NCBI RefSeq assembly: GCF_014763045.1
Contig: NZ_JACTAG010000002.1
Coordinates: 1,583,836-1,647,835, forward strand
Direction: 5' to 3'
DNA: 64,000 bases
Origin: Sulfitobacter aestuariivivens
GTDB lineage: Bacteria > Pseudomonadota > Alphaproteobacteria > Rhodobacterales > Rhodobacteraceae
This document shows, one piece after another, positions 27,597 to 36,154 of this stretch; position 1 is the stretch's first letter; every line of letters starts with the position of its first letter. A program made the translations under genes and the position numbers. The notes under the pieces were generated by a model that was not told the DNA's origin, made no database searches, and saw only the letters and a program-made list of their open reading frames with translations.

Positions 27597-28235
27597 TCAG
27601 ATGCGCACGAAACGCTGCATGATGCGCGGCAACCAGCCCTTGAAGCGCAGCGGGGCTTCGGTGACGGCCAGACAGATGCAGTCTTCGCCGATATCCGCGA
27701 TGGGGGTGTGATGAACATCCGCGTCTGCCACTTCCACGTCGCCCCGGGCAAATCGGCCATCTTCGTCTTCAAACGCGCCCTGCAGAACAAGCGTCATTTC
27801 GGTGCCCTTGTGGCTGTGGTGCGGCATGGCAGCACCTGCCGGGATATAGAGCAGACGCGCTGTCGCGGCGGATGAGGTTGGCAGGATGGCTTGCTTGACG
27901 CCCATGCCAACCGGTTGCCAGCGAATTGAATCCACGTCGCCGCCAACATAATCCTGCAACGGCGTTGGCAGGGTTCCGGGCGTGTGACGCTTGCGTTCCG
28001 GCATTGTCTTGACGTCCAGACGGGCGAGCGCGCGGTCCAGGCTTTCTGTGTCCATCGACGCGACGGTGCCGGTTTCGATCAGAGCGCCACCCAGCGTGTC
28101 GTGACTTTCGACGATCGCACGGCATTCATCGCACAGCGACACGTGGCTTGCGACGATCAGATTGAACGCCTCGGGCAGGTTGTTTGTGGCATAGGCCAAC
28201 AATGTGGATTCTTCGGGGTGATGTTTGATTGTCAT
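27597..28235 (-). CDS. chrR: Anti-sigma factor ChrR (zinc, cupin)
   Basis: 212-residue cytoplasmic inhibitor of RpoE. The N-terminal zinc-binding anti-sigma domain keeps the ligands of the characterised Rhodobacter sphaeroides ChrR: H5/H6, H31, C35 and C38 in SHVSLCDECR. The C-terminal cupin-like domain carries H140, H142, E146 and H176 (PHHSHKGTE and DADVHHTP), the second zinc site required for the response to singlet oxygen and organic hydroperoxides. It starts four bases after the rpoE stop on the same transcript. Singlet oxygen leads to ChrR loss and release of RpoE. Confidence 0.95.
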   Translation of the reverse strand: MTIKHHPEESTLLAYATNNLPEAFNLIVASHVSLCDECRAIVESHDTLGGALIETGTVASMDTESLDRALARLDVKTMPERKRHTPGTLPTPLQDYVGGDVDSIRWQPVGMGVKQAILPTSSAATARLLYIPAGAAMPHHSHKGTEMTLVLQGAFEDEDGRFARGDVEVADADVHHTPIADIGEDCICLAVTEAPLRFKGWLPRIMQRFVRI

Positions 28236-28239
28236 GGTT

Positions 28240-28821
28240 TCATTGCTTCATTGCGTGGCGCAGGCGGTCCAGCGCCAGTCGGATACGGGATTTGATCGTG
28301 CCAAGCGGCAGACCGGTTATCTTGGCTATCTCGGATTGTGTGAGGTCCCCGAAATAGGCCTTTTCGATCAGGTCGCGCTGGACCTTTGGCAGGCTTTTGA
28401 GCGCCTTCGCGAGGTTGTTCGTTTCTTGCTGCAGAGCCACGACGTCTGCCTGATCCGGTTCCGGTTCTGGCCCCCAGGTCAGATCTTCGGGCTCTGGTCG
28501 TCTTTGCTTGCGCAACATGTCGATGCGCCGGTTGCGTGCGATGGTAAAGATCCACGCGGCCACTGAGGCGCGGGAAGGGTCAAACTGCGCCGCCTTGTGC
28601 CAAAGCGTTGTCATCACATCCTGCGCGCATTCTTCAGCCATGCTGGGATCAGCGCCGGAATTGATCAAAAACCCTTTGATACGTGGCGCGAAGTGTTCGA
28701 ACAGTCGGGCAAACGCGGCGCGATCACGATGATCACGTACCGCAAGTATCATCAGGACCCAGTCGGGTTCGGTCTGCTTTTCGTTTTGCCCCGTCAAGAT
28801 GCGCTCCGACATGAGGCCCAT
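28240..28821 (-). CDS. rpoE: ECF sigma factor RpoE (singlet-oxygen response)
   Basis: 193-residue group 4 sigma factor. Region 2 spans LFEHFAPRIKGFLINSGADP to IFTIARNRRIDMLRKQRR, and region 4 spans LKSLPKVQRDLIEKAYFG, DLTQSEIAKITGLPLGTIKS, RIRLALDRLRHAM. The adjacent chrR makes this the ECF11-like RpoE-ChrR pair. I place the start at the ATG preceded by AAAGGGTGCAC. A longer in-frame version beginning with TTG at 28905 is excluded because that codon falls inside the -10 element of the gene's own promoter. A second ATG three codons later (MSERIL) is also possible. Confidence 0.94.
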   Translation of the reverse strand: MGLMSERILTGQNEKQTEPDWVLMILAVRDHRDRAAFARLFEHFAPRIKGFLINSGADPSMAEECAQDVMTTLWHKAAQFDPSRASVAAWIFTIARNRRIDMLRKQRRPEPEDLTWGPEPEPDQADVVALQQETNNLAKALKSLPKVQRDLIEKAYFGDLTQSEIAKITGLPLGTIKSRIRLALDRLRHAMKQ

Positions 28822-28903
28822 GTGCACCCTTTGAGAAGGGGTGAACCCGGATGAGGGCTGGCCTTTTGGCTGATTTATGTCAGATATCTTTGTCAACATG
28901 AAC

Positions 28904-28933
28904 AAGTTACGGCACCGCAGTCCAGTTGGATCA
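28904..28933 (-). promoter_or_regulatory. RpoE-type promoter of rpoE-chrR (autoregulation)
   Basis: On the minus strand TGATCC (28933-28928) is followed after 18 bases by TAACTT (28909-28904). TGATCC at -35 is the hallmark of RpoE promoters in Rhodobacter. Transcription should begin near 28897, giving a leader of about 75 bases. Confidence 0.75.
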
Positions 28934-28964
28934 CAATAGAGGCAAAAAAACCTGCAACTCTTTT

Positions 28965-28994
28965 TGATCTGTCAACGTATGTACAGCGTACTAT
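28965..28994 (+). promoter_or_regulatory. RpoE-type promoter of the FAD-oxidoreductase/DUF1365 operon
   Basis: TGATCT, 18 bases, then TACTAT: the same -35 and spacing as the facing rpoE promoter. The predicted start point is near 29001, upstream of both candidate start codons of the first gene. Confidence 0.7.
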
Positions 28995-29075
28995 CTGAAA
29001 CAACGACGAAACGACTGGAACAAAATTCTCATGCCTTTTGAAGCACTAAACCTCGATCCCGTCCGGGGAAAACCC

Positions 29076-30353
29076 ATGGCCCGCAAGATAGCCGTGATCG
29101 GTGCAGGGATCTCTGGAATGGGGGCGGCCTACAGAATTGCGCCTGACGATCACGTGACCCTGTTCGAGGCCGGAGACCGGATCGGGGGCCATGCACGCAC
29201 TGTCATGGCGGGCAAGAACGGGGACCAGCCTGTCGATACAGGATTCATTGTTTTCAACTACGCGAACTATCCGCATCTGGCCGCGCTTTTTAATGAGCTG
29301 GACGTGCCGGTGACGAAATCGAACATGAGCTTTGGCGCGTCGATCGACGGTGGCCGGCTTGAGTATGCGCTGACAAGCGCAAATGCCTTTTTCGCCCAAA
29401 GAAAGAACGCGCTTAATCCGTCTTTCATCCGGATGCTGCGGGATATCTTCAAGTTCAACAAATCGGCGTTGAACGTGGGCAAGAACAAGTCGCTGTCGAT
29501 TGCAGAGTTTCTGCAGGTGCTGGGCACGGGGCGGTATTTCCGCGACTACTATCTGTCGCCCCTGTCAGGCGCGATCTGGTCGACGCCGACGGAAAAGATC
29601 ATGGATTTTCCGGCCTACGCGATGGTCGACTTTTTCCATAACCACGGATTGCTCAACTATTCGGGTCAGCATCAGTGGTACACGGTCGATGGCGGGTCTT
29701 GGGAATATGTCCGGCGTCTAGAGGCCGGGATGCGCGCGCGCGGGGTCGAGATCAGATTGAACGCGCCGATCCAGGGCGTTCGTCGCACCGCAATGGGGGC
29801 CGAGGTGCGTGCCGCATCCGGTGAATGGGAAGCATTTGACGCTGTCATTTTTGCCACGCATTCCGATGACACCCTCGCCATGCTCAGCGATGCAACCCCG
29901 GAGGAACAGGCGGCCCTTGGCGTCATTCGCTATCAGCCCAATGACATCGTTCTGCACGCGGACGCAGCCATCATGCCCAAACGCAAATCCACATGGGCCT
30001 CATGGGTCTATACCCAAGACAAGAATGCGCAGAGCGACCGGATCGATCTGACCTACTGGATGAACTCCTTGCAGCCGATCCCACAGGATGATCCGCATTT
30101 TGTCACGCTCAACACCAATCGCACCATCCGCGAAGAGCTGATTTACGATCAGGTCACCCTGCGCCATCCGGTGTATGATCTGGAGGCGCTCGCCGCGCAA
30201 AAGACTGTGGCGGCGATGAACGGCAAGAACAATACCTGGTTCTGTGGCGCCTGGATGCGACACGGCTTTCACGAGGACGGACTGGCAAGCGCCATTGATG
30301 TTGTCAAAGGTCTGGGCGGGACCACCCCCGTCATGCCGCTTGCTGCTGAATGA
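29076..30353 (+). CDS. FAD/NAD(P)-binding amine-oxidase-like oxidoreductase (RpoE target)
   Basis: 425-residue flavoprotein of the amine oxidase/desaturase-like family. The dinucleotide-binding motif IAVIGAGISGMGAAY is at the N-terminus and the FAD-contact motif GDRIGGHARTV follows; the C-terminus has NTWFCGAWMRHGFHEDGLAS. I start at the ATG before ARKIAVIG (GGGGA upstream); an ATG 15 codons earlier is possible. From memory, the equivalent gene beside rpoE in R. sphaeroides is RSP_1091, part of the RpoE regulon and linked to fatty-acid modification (cyclopropane or furan fatty acids). First gene of a five-gene operon. Confidence 0.88.
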   Translation: MARKIAVIGAGISGMGAAYRIAPDDHVTLFEAGDRIGGHARTVMAGKNGDQPVDTGFIVFNYANYPHLAALFNELDVPVTKSNMSFGASIDGGRLEYALTSANAFFAQRKNALNPSFIRMLRDIFKFNKSALNVGKNKSLSIAEFLQVLGTGRYFRDYYLSPLSGAIWSTPTEKIMDFPAYAMVDFFHNHGLLNYSGQHQWYTVDGGSWEYVRRLEAGMRARGVEIRLNAPIQGVRRTAMGAEVRAASGEWEAFDAVIFATHSDDTLAMLSDATPEEQAALGVIRYQPNDIVLHADAAIMPKRKSTWASWVYTQDKNAQSDRIDLTYWMNSLQPIPQDDPHFVTLNTNRTIREELIYDQVTLRHPVYDLEALAAQKTVAAMNGKNNTWFCGAWMRHGFHEDGLASAIDVVKGLGGTTPVMPLAAE

Positions 30354-31111
30354 CCGCAACGGTCGATCATATCGCCGGGCATACCTTTCATGGCCGCAAG
30401 GGCGGGGTCGAGAACGCGTTTCGCTATTCGATTGATTACGTCATGCTGGATGCGGAAGCGCCGCTGAAGACGCCCTTCCTTTTTGGACGCAATCGGGGCG
30501 GGCTGACTTCTGTTCAGGACAGCGACCATGGGGGTGCGCCCAAGGCGGGGCGCGGCGCGCGGTGGGTCCGGGATGTGCTGGCTGCCAACGGAATTGAGAG
30601 CGTGTCCAAGATCGAATTGCTCGCGCAACCGCGTGTTCTGGGGCACGTCTTTAACCCCGTCAGTTTTTGGCTGTGCCGCGATGCTGAAGGCGTGATGATC
30701 GTGGTGATCGCAGAAGTGACCAATACTTATGGCGACCGACATTCCTACCTGTGTCATCACGATGATCTGCGGCCCATTCTGCCCAGTGATCATCTCAGGG
30801 CGACCAAGATCATGCATGTGTCGCCTTTTCAGCCGGTCGAGGGTTCCTACACCTTCCGGTTTGACATTCGGGACGACCGGATCGGCATCTGGATCGATTA
30901 TGTGCAGGGCAACGGCGGATTGATTGCGACGTTGACGGGCGAACGCAAACCATTGGGCAACGGTGGGATCTTGCGCGCCATGTTCCGCCGCCCTTTGGGC
31001 GCGCGCCGGGTGCTGGCGTTGATCCACTGGCAGGCGCTCAAGCTGTGGTGGAAGGGGGCGACGTTCCGCGCGCAGCCGACGCCGCCTGCGGATGAAATTT
31101 CGCGCGGATGA
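30350..31111 (+). CDS. DUF1365-family protein (RpoE target)
   Basis: 253-residue cytoplasmic protein of the DUF1365 family: HTFHGRKGGVENAFRYSIDY near the start, LAQPRVLGHVFNPVSFWLCR around residue 90 and KIMHVSPFQPVEGSYTFRF in the middle. DUF1365 genes are regularly paired with the FAD oxidoreductase type found upstream and often with a cyclopropane-fatty-acid synthase. In R. sphaeroides the homologous gene (recalled as RSP_1090) is reported to be needed for full activation of the singlet-oxygen response. Biochemical activity is unknown. Overlaps both neighbours by four bases. Confidence 0.88.
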   Translation: MTATVDHIAGHTFHGRKGGVENAFRYSIDYVMLDAEAPLKTPFLFGRNRGGLTSVQDSDHGGAPKAGRGARWVRDVLAANGIESVSKIELLAQPRVLGHVFNPVSFWLCRDAEGVMIVVIAEVTNTYGDRHSYLCHHDDLRPILPSDHLRATKIMHVSPFQPVEGSYTFRFDIRDDRIGIWIDYVQGNGGLIATLTGERKPLGNGGILRAMFRRPLGARRVLALIHWQALKLWWKGATFRAQPTPPADEISRG

Positions 31112-32343
31112 CACCGCGCGCGCAACGCCTGCCAGCCTACGCCCTTTTTGCGGCGCTGCTGTCAGCGGCAGGCTTGCCGATCTATATTCACGCGCCCAAG
31201 TTTTATGTGGACGAATACGGTGTCTCACTGGCAGCACTTGCAACTGTTCTTTTCGTATTGCGATTGCTGGACGTGGTGCAAGACCCCCTGCTTGGCAAAT
31301 TGTCAGAGCGGTTGCGGCATCACCGCGGGAGCGCAGTGGCGGTTGGTGCCGGGGTCATGGCGTTGTCGATGGTGGGGCTTTTTGCGGTGACACCGCCGGT
31401 CAGCCCGTTGCTCTGGTTTGGCGGGATGCTGACCCTCGTCTTTTCCAGTTTCAGTTTTCTGACGATCTGCTTTTACGCCCAAGGGGTCGCGAAGGCCAAG
31501 ACGCTGGCGGGCAACGGCCACATCGCGCTGGCGCGCTGGCGCGAGACCGGCGCGCTGTTGGGCGTGTGCGTTGCATCGGTCACGCCCGTGGCGCTGGGGG
31601 TCTTTCTGGAGGCACCCTTTGCCGGGTTTGCTGTCGGGTTTGCGGTGCTGGCCATAGCGGCGGCCATGGCAATGCGCGCGGAATGGCGCCCGTCAGGGGT
31701 GCCTGCCGGGACTGGATTTGCGACAATCCTGCGCGACAGCGTGGCGCGCAGGCTCTTGCTGGTGGCGCTGGTGAATGCCGCGCCGGTCGCCGTGAGTTCG
31801 ACCTTGTTTCTGTTCTATGTGGAGATTGCGCTGGAGGCGCCGGGTTGGGAAGGCGCGCTGCTGTTGCTGTTCTTTCTGTCAGCGGCGGTTGCGGCCCCGT
31901 TCTGGGGCGCGCAGGCCGCGCGGTTCGGACCCAAGCCGGTGCTGCTGGTTGCCATGGTGCTGGGGATTGCGGCCTTTGGTGGCGCGCTTTTTCTCGGCGC
32001 TGGTGATCAGTGGCTCTTTGCCCTTGTGTGCATTGCCTCAGGTGCTGTGCTGGGGGCGGATCTGACCTTGCTGCCCGCCATGTTCGCAAACCGCATGTCC
32101 CAGATCGCGCCGTCCGGTGCAGAAGGGTTTGGCTTGTGGTCGTTTGTTTCCAAGTTCACATTGGCTTTGGCTGCAATTGCACTACTTCCCGTTTTGGAAG
32201 GGGCCGGTTTGCAAACTGCCGGTGGGGCCAGTCCGGATGAAGCGGTATCACTGCTTATCTGGTTTTATGCAGGTGTGCCGTGCCTGCTGAAGGTTCTGGC
32301 GATCCTTCTGCTTTCGCGCGTGAACGTAACTGAAGACCCATGA
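31108..32343 (+). CDS. MFS transporter (GPH-type cation symporter-like)
   Basis: 411-residue inner-membrane carrier with about 12 helices. The segment LRLLDVVQDPLLGKLSERLRHHRG between helices 2 and 3 matches the glycoside-pentoside-hexuronide:cation symporter subgroup (the family of MelB), though a sugar substrate is doubtful here. FWGAQAARFGPKPVLL is the repeat in the second half. As part of an RpoE-controlled operon with lipid-modifying candidates it may move a lipid or peroxide-related molecule; this is inference. Confidence 0.88.
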   Translation: MTPRAQRLPAYALFAALLSAAGLPIYIHAPKFYVDEYGVSLAALATVLFVLRLLDVVQDPLLGKLSERLRHHRGSAVAVGAGVMALSMVGLFAVTPPVSPLLWFGGMLTLVFSSFSFLTICFYAQGVAKAKTLAGNGHIALARWRETGALLGVCVASVTPVALGVFLEAPFAGFAVGFAVLAIAAAMAMRAEWRPSGVPAGTGFATILRDSVARRLLLVALVNAAPVAVSSTLFLFYVEIALEAPGWEGALLLLFFLSAAVAAPFWGAQAARFGPKPVLLVAMVLGIAAFGGALFLGAGDQWLFALVCIASGAVLGADLTLLPAMFANRMSQIAPSGAEGFGLWSFVSKFTLALAAIALLPVLEGAGLQTAGGASPDEAVSLLIWFYAGVPCLLKVLAILLLSRVNVTEDP

Positions 32344-32350
32344 GGACCCC

Positions 32351-32905
32351 GTGATCTATTTTATTCTTGGCGTTCTGTTTACTCTCGGACTTGTGATGCT
32401 GCGCCGCAGTTTTGCGGAGTTCCCCGGCCAGAAACCGGAGGAATATGTTGATGACTATCCTGCCTTGGATTTGCGCAGTTCTTTGCGTGGCCCGCTGATT
32501 TGCGAGGGTGTCATCTTTGGCCCGATGGGGCGTGTCACCAGCCGTTTTGTCGCTGATTTTCATCCCGTGTGGGACGGTGACACCTGTGTCATGAAAGAGG
32601 AATTTCGTTATGACGACGGGTCAAAACAGCTGCGGGAATGGACGCTGAAGTTCGCCAGCGACGGCACGTTTGTGGCCACCGCGCCAGACGTGCCGGGGCA
32701 AGGGACAGGCAAGCAGGCCGGCCCAACTGTTTGCCTGACCTACCAGATAAAAATGCCCGAAGATGCAGGTGGCCATGTGCTGAGCACGGTCGACTGGATG
32801 TATCTGACCCCCTCGGGCACCATCGTTAACCGCAGCCAGTTCCGCAAATTCGGTTTCCGCGTCGCCGAACTGGTTGCCACAATTCGTCCGGTGACATCGA
32901 CATGA
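32351..32905 (+). CDS. DUF3833-family protein
   Basis: 184-residue protein with an N-terminal hydrophobic segment (MIYFILGVLFTLGLVML), likely a membrane anchor, and a beta-rich remainder: GPLICEGVIFGPMGRVTSRF, then EEFRYDDGSKQLREWTLKF and VDWMYLTPSGTIVNRSQFRK. This pattern fits DUF3833, often lipoproteins of unknown role. Translation starts at GTG seven bases after the transporter stop. It belongs to the RpoE-controlled operon; the lipid-barrel look suggests a lipid-related role, without proof. Confidence 0.8.
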   Translation: MIYFILGVLFTLGLVMLRRSFAEFPGQKPEEYVDDYPALDLRSSLRGPLICEGVIFGPMGRVTSRFVADFHPVWDGDTCVMKEEFRYDDGSKQLREWTLKFASDGTFVATAPDVPGQGTGKQAGPTVCLTYQIKMPEDAGGHVLSTVDWMYLTPSGTIVNRSQFRKFGFRVAELVATIRPVTST

Positions 32906-33636
32906 GCAGAAATTGGATTGCAAAGCGGTATTGGCTGGTTGGCGCCAGCGACGGTCTGGGGGCTGCATTGGCCCACAAGCTGAGCGCGGCGGGTGCCGAA
33001 GTGATCGTGTCGGCGCGGTCGGAGGACAAGCTTGCAGCACTGGTAGAAGAACTGCCGGGCACCGCGCGCTTTGTGACGGTAGACGTGTCAGACAACGAAA
33101 GCGTGGTTGCCGCTGCCAAAGAGGTCGGTGACGTTGACGGTGTCGTCTATCTGGCGGGGGTCTACTGGCCGTTCAGCGCACGGGAATGGGACGCGGATCA
33201 AGCCAATGCGATGGCTGACATCAATTTCACGGGGCTGATGCGGGTGATGGGGCAGGTTGTCCCCCCGATGGTTGCACGCGACAAGGGGCACATCGTCATC
33301 ACGTCCAGTCTGTCAGGTTTTCGCGGCTTGCCGGGGTCGATCGGCTATACGGCATCCAAGGCTGGCACAATGTCTTTGGCAGAGTGCATGCATGCAGACC
33401 TGCGCAAGACCGGCGTGGCGGTACAGGTCGCCAATCCCGGCTACATCAAGACCCAGCTGACGGACAAGAATGACTTTAACATGCCGTTCATCATGACGCC
33501 TGAGGAGGCGGCGGCCCACATGTTCGATCACATGAACACGGATCACTTCAAAGCGAACTTTCCCTGGCTTTTCTCACTGTTTTTCCGGGGGTCGCAGTTC
33601 ATGCCGGACTGGATGTATTACCGGATGTTTTCCTAA
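32902..33636 (+). CDS. Short-chain dehydrogenase/reductase
   Basis: 244-residue NAD(P)-dependent SDR. The cofactor motif is WLVGASDGLGAALA (TGxxxGxG type), the dinucleotide acid region is TVDVSDNESV, the catalytic Ser is in VITSSLSGFRG and the YxxxK pair is in YTASKAG. The C-terminus (NFPWLFSLFFRGSQFMPDWMYYRMF) is hydrophobic, suggesting membrane contact. It overlaps DUF3833 by four bases and closes the RpoE operon; its last four bases overlap the convergent saccharopine dehydrogenase gene. The substrate is probably a lipid intermediate. Confidence 0.9.
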   Translation: MSRNWIAKRYWLVGASDGLGAALAHKLSAAGAEVIVSARSEDKLAALVEELPGTARFVTVDVSDNESVVAAAKEVGDVDGVVYLAGVYWPFSAREWDADQANAMADINFTGLMRVMGQVVPPMVARDKGHIVITSSLSGFRGLPGSIGYTASKAGTMSLAECMHADLRKTGVAVQVANPGYIKTQLTDKNDFNMPFIMTPEEAAAHMFDHMNTDHFKANFPWLFSLFFRGSQFMPDWMYYRMFS

Positions 33637-34682
33637 GCCGCATTCCGATGTTCGGCAAAAAGTGCCGCGGCGCGGGCCCAGATCCCGTCGGGATCGTCCT
33701 GCAAGGCTGACAGGGTCGGCAGCAGCTGGGCTGCGTAGTCTTCAGAGCTTTCCAGCGGCAACATCGAGGGCAGGTTGTCGATGGCCATCACATCCAGGGG
33801 CGGCGTGTCGTGGACCCGCGTTGCGGGGGCCTCCCAGGTGGTTGTCGTGTCATAGACCTGCACGGGGTTGAACGGGCTGTCTGGATCACAGGCGATGTCA
33901 CCGATGACACGCAGATCGCGCATTGCGGCGGGCGCGTCGGGTCGCACAAAAGCGGGTGTCTGGGCGTTTGCCAGAATGCAGTTGATAAAAAGATCGTGGC
34001 GCAGGATTTCGGGAAATGGGCCGCCGTGCGCTGTTTCCGCCATGTCCCAGCCGGTGACCGAGACGCCCATTCTGGTCAGCAAATCTGACGCGCCCGTCCC
34101 CACCCGGCCAAGTGCGCCGATGATCAGGGCATCGGGTGGGGTGTAGGGGGCCAATGCGGCTGACAAATCCTGTGTCATCTCGTCTGCGGTCTCATAGGGC
34201 GAGACGGGCGGGCAGATGCCGTCCTGTTGCTGTGCGATCCAGCACTTCAGGGTGACGGCGGCCCCGGCGAAGCCGGCCCAGTATCCAAAGGCCGCGACAC
34301 GGCGTCGGGTGTCATCGGTCAGGTATTCGAGGTCCAGCAGCGTGCCGCCGCCCGCCTTGAAGCGGTCGAGCAGGATGCGCCCCGCCGACTGATCCTTGAA
34401 GGCGTGGCCGAACATGATGTGGCGGTGGTGCAGGGGGGTGCCGTCGTCGGGCAGTTCCTTGAGGCCGAAGATGATCGCGTTATCGGGTGCGTCCGGCCAA
34501 CTGCCCTCGGGGGCGATGGTGCACCCCGCGTCAGCGTATTTTGACGTCGCGATGATGCGGTCCTCGGAGGCCTCGACAGTGACGTCAAAGCCTGCGGCCA
34601 GCAAGGATGCGGCCCCCTGCGGGGTCAGGCCGACACGACGTTCATGCGCACGGGGCTCGGCGCGGACCCAAAGGTGCGTCAC
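33633..34682 (-). CDS. Saccharopine dehydrogenase (NAD+, L-lysine-forming type)
   Basis: 349-residue enzyme of the alanine-dehydrogenase/transhydrogenase-like fold. It interconverts saccharopine with lysine plus 2-oxoglutarate. Marks are LWVRAEPRAHERRVGLTP at the N-terminus (substrate-binding R/K set), IMFGHAFKDQ, GYWAGFAGAAV and the nucleotide-binding segment ALIIGALGRVGTGASDLL. This lysine-forming type (fungal Lys1) also occurs in some marine bacteria. Its start overlaps the stop of the upstream GST gene. Whether it makes or degrades lysine here is not clear. Confidence 0.88.
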   Translation of the reverse strand: MTHLWVRAEPRAHERRVGLTPQGAASLLAAGFDVTVEASEDRIIATSKYADAGCTIAPEGSWPDAPDNAIIFGLKELPDDGTPLHHRHIMFGHAFKDQSAGRILLDRFKAGGGTLLDLEYLTDDTRRRVAAFGYWAGFAGAAVTLKCWIAQQQDGICPPVSPYETADEMTQDLSAALAPYTPPDALIIGALGRVGTGASDLLTRMGVSVTGWDMAETAHGGPFPEILRHDLFINCILANAQTPAFVRPDAPAAMRDLRVIGDIACDPDSPFNPVQVYDTTTTWEAPATRVHDTPPLDVMAIDNLPSMLPLESSEDYAAQLLPTLSALQDDPDGIWARAAALFAEHRNAA

Positions 34683-35299
34683 AGGATACCCTTTGCGCGC
34701 ATGGCCTTGACGCTGTCGCGCGCATTCATTCGCTCAAGAAAGGCAGCAACGGCGGGATAATCGCTGACAGTTACACCGTCGCCTTGGAGCCAGTTGCAGA
34801 CTACAAAAAGATAGGGATCGGCGATGCTGATGGTATCACCCAGCACGTAGGCGCCGCGCAAACAGTCGCTTTCAACGTAAGCTGCGCAGTCAGCCATGGT
34901 CTGAGGCACCTTGGCGGTCATGTCGTCAAAGCTTGATTGCTGGTCGGCCCAACGAGATCCGCGCATCTTGTGGGCGTGGGCCACATGCATGGTCGAGGCG
35001 AGATAGTACATGACGCTGCGCATGTGCTGTGTGACGGCCGGATCGGTGGGCCGCAGGCCTGCGGCGGGTGCGATGTCGGCGATATAATCCAGCAGAGCGC
35101 CGGTTTCGGTCATCACGGACCCGGATGCTGTCACAAGCGCGGGCACGCGGCCTTTTGGGTTGACCGCGAGGTAGGCGGGTTTGGTTTGTTCGCCTGCCGC
35201 AAAGTCGACTTTTACGGCCTCGTAGGCCAGACCCGCTTCTTCCAGGGCGATGGCGACCGCGATGGAAATCGTTCCGGGAGCGTAAAAGAGTTTCAGCAT
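34679..35299 (-). CDS. Glutathione S-transferase family protein
   Basis: 206-residue cytoplasmic GST. The thioredoxin-like N-terminal domain is LKLFYAPGTISIAVAIALEE with SNxx/ST-type active-site position S12, then the cis-proline segment GRVPALV and the E-T pair in MTETGALLDYIAD. The all-helical C-terminal domain covers about 85-206 (GDTISIADPYLFVVCNWL). I begin at the ATG of MLKLFYAP; an upstream in-frame codon is discarded. The gene is translationally coupled to the saccharopine dehydrogenase gene, an unexpected partner. The substrate is unknown. Confidence 0.9.
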   Translation of the reverse strand: MLKLFYAPGTISIAVAIALEEAGLAYEAVKVDFAAGEQTKPAYLAVNPKGRVPALVTASGSVMTETGALLDYIADIAPAAGLRPTDPAVTQHMRSVMYYLASTMHVAHAHKMRGSRWADQQSSFDDMTAKVPQTMADCAAYVESDCLRGAYVLGDTISIADPYLFVVCNWLQGDGVTVSDYPAVAAFLERMNARDSVKAMRAKGIL

Positions 35300-35310
35300 G
35301 GAGAGGCCCT

Positions 35311-35964
35311 TCAGATATGGGTTTGCGCCGCGCGGCGCTCTGGCGTGTCGAGGTGGGGCACGGCGTTGAACAGGACCGGTGACCAATGGCCGCCGATCGG
35401 GAACAGACGGTGCATTGAGGTGTGCATGATCGCCAAAGCGATCCGCGCCATAGCCGGGATGCCCAAGCCCATCGCCTGGGCCATCGCCATGGAGATGAGG
35501 CCCCCGGACGTTACCACCAGGGCCGGACCCTGACCTGTCGCAATTTCGCGCAGTGCGTCATCGATGCGGTCATGGAAGCTTTGCCAGCTTTCGGGGGTTC
35601 CTTCGAGTTTGCCTTCTTTCCAGTGGTCGAACACCTTTGGCAGGTGGTGGGTGAAGGCGCCCTGTTCTGACGGGAACGGCACACCGTGTTGATCCTCCAG
35701 CAGGGTGGCGAGGGTGAAATACTCCAGCTCGTTGAGGCGTTCGTCCACCACCGCGTCGAGGCCGGTGTTCATGCCATCGGCGGTCTCTTTGTGGCGGCGC
35801 AATGTGCCGGTGTAGAGGCGCGTGTGATGGGTTTGGCTGTCTTGCAGGTAGCCGCCGAGCCAGCCAGCCTGCTGGTGGCCGAGATCAGAAAGCTTGTCAT
35901 AGCTTGCCTCATCTGTGGCGGTGGAATTGGCTTGGCCGTGGCGAATAAGAGTGATGTGGGACAT
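35311..35964 (-). CDS. Histidine phosphatase family protein
   Basis: 217-residue cytoplasmic phosphatase of the phosphoglycerate-mutase-like superfamily. The catalytic His is in ITLIRHGQAN (H9), with the partner arginine in YTGTLRRHKETADG, the acid in LNELEYF and the second His of the site probably in VVTSGGLISMA (where the usual GH is replaced by GG). The loss of the second histidine in that motif may weaken activity. It lies 11 bases upstream of the GST gene, so the three minus-strand genes form one unit. The substrate is not assigned. Confidence 0.85.
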   Translation of the reverse strand: MSHITLIRHGQANSTATDEASYDKLSDLGHQQAGWLGGYLQDSQTHHTRLYTGTLRRHKETADGMNTGLDAVVDERLNELEYFTLATLLEDQHGVPFPSEQGAFTHHLPKVFDHWKEGKLEGTPESWQSFHDRIDDALREIATGQGPALVVTSGGLISMAMAQAMGLGIPAMARIALAIMHTSMHRLFPIGGHWSPVLFNAVPHLDTPERRAAQTHI

Positions 35965-36009
35965 GGGCGCTTGATAGGCCAGCGCTGGGGCGGGGGAAAG
36001 GGCAGCGAT

Positions 36010-36034
36010 GAGGTATTTTCAAAAGGGTGAAAGG
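36010..36034 (+). repeat. Dispersed intergenic repeat copy (GAGGTATTTTCAAAAGGGTG type)
   Basis: Same sequence as the copy at 39006 for 24 bases. It lies 121 bases ahead of the formate dehydrogenase start and just upstream of the divergent phosphatase, so here it is not positioned as a ribosome-binding site. Confidence 0.65.
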
Positions 36035-36154
36035 GGGACGGTCGCGCAAGAGAAGCGTCGTGGCGCAAAATCGGGTTCCTGTGTCGGGATTGTGACCCCT
36101 TACTTATCGTCACTTTCGCTATAGACAGGGGGAGAGACGCGAGGAGCATGTGCG

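Noticed and set aside
28822..28905. Longer rpoE beginning at TTG 28905
   Set aside because: The codon lies in the -10 element of the gene's own promoter, so it cannot be in the message.
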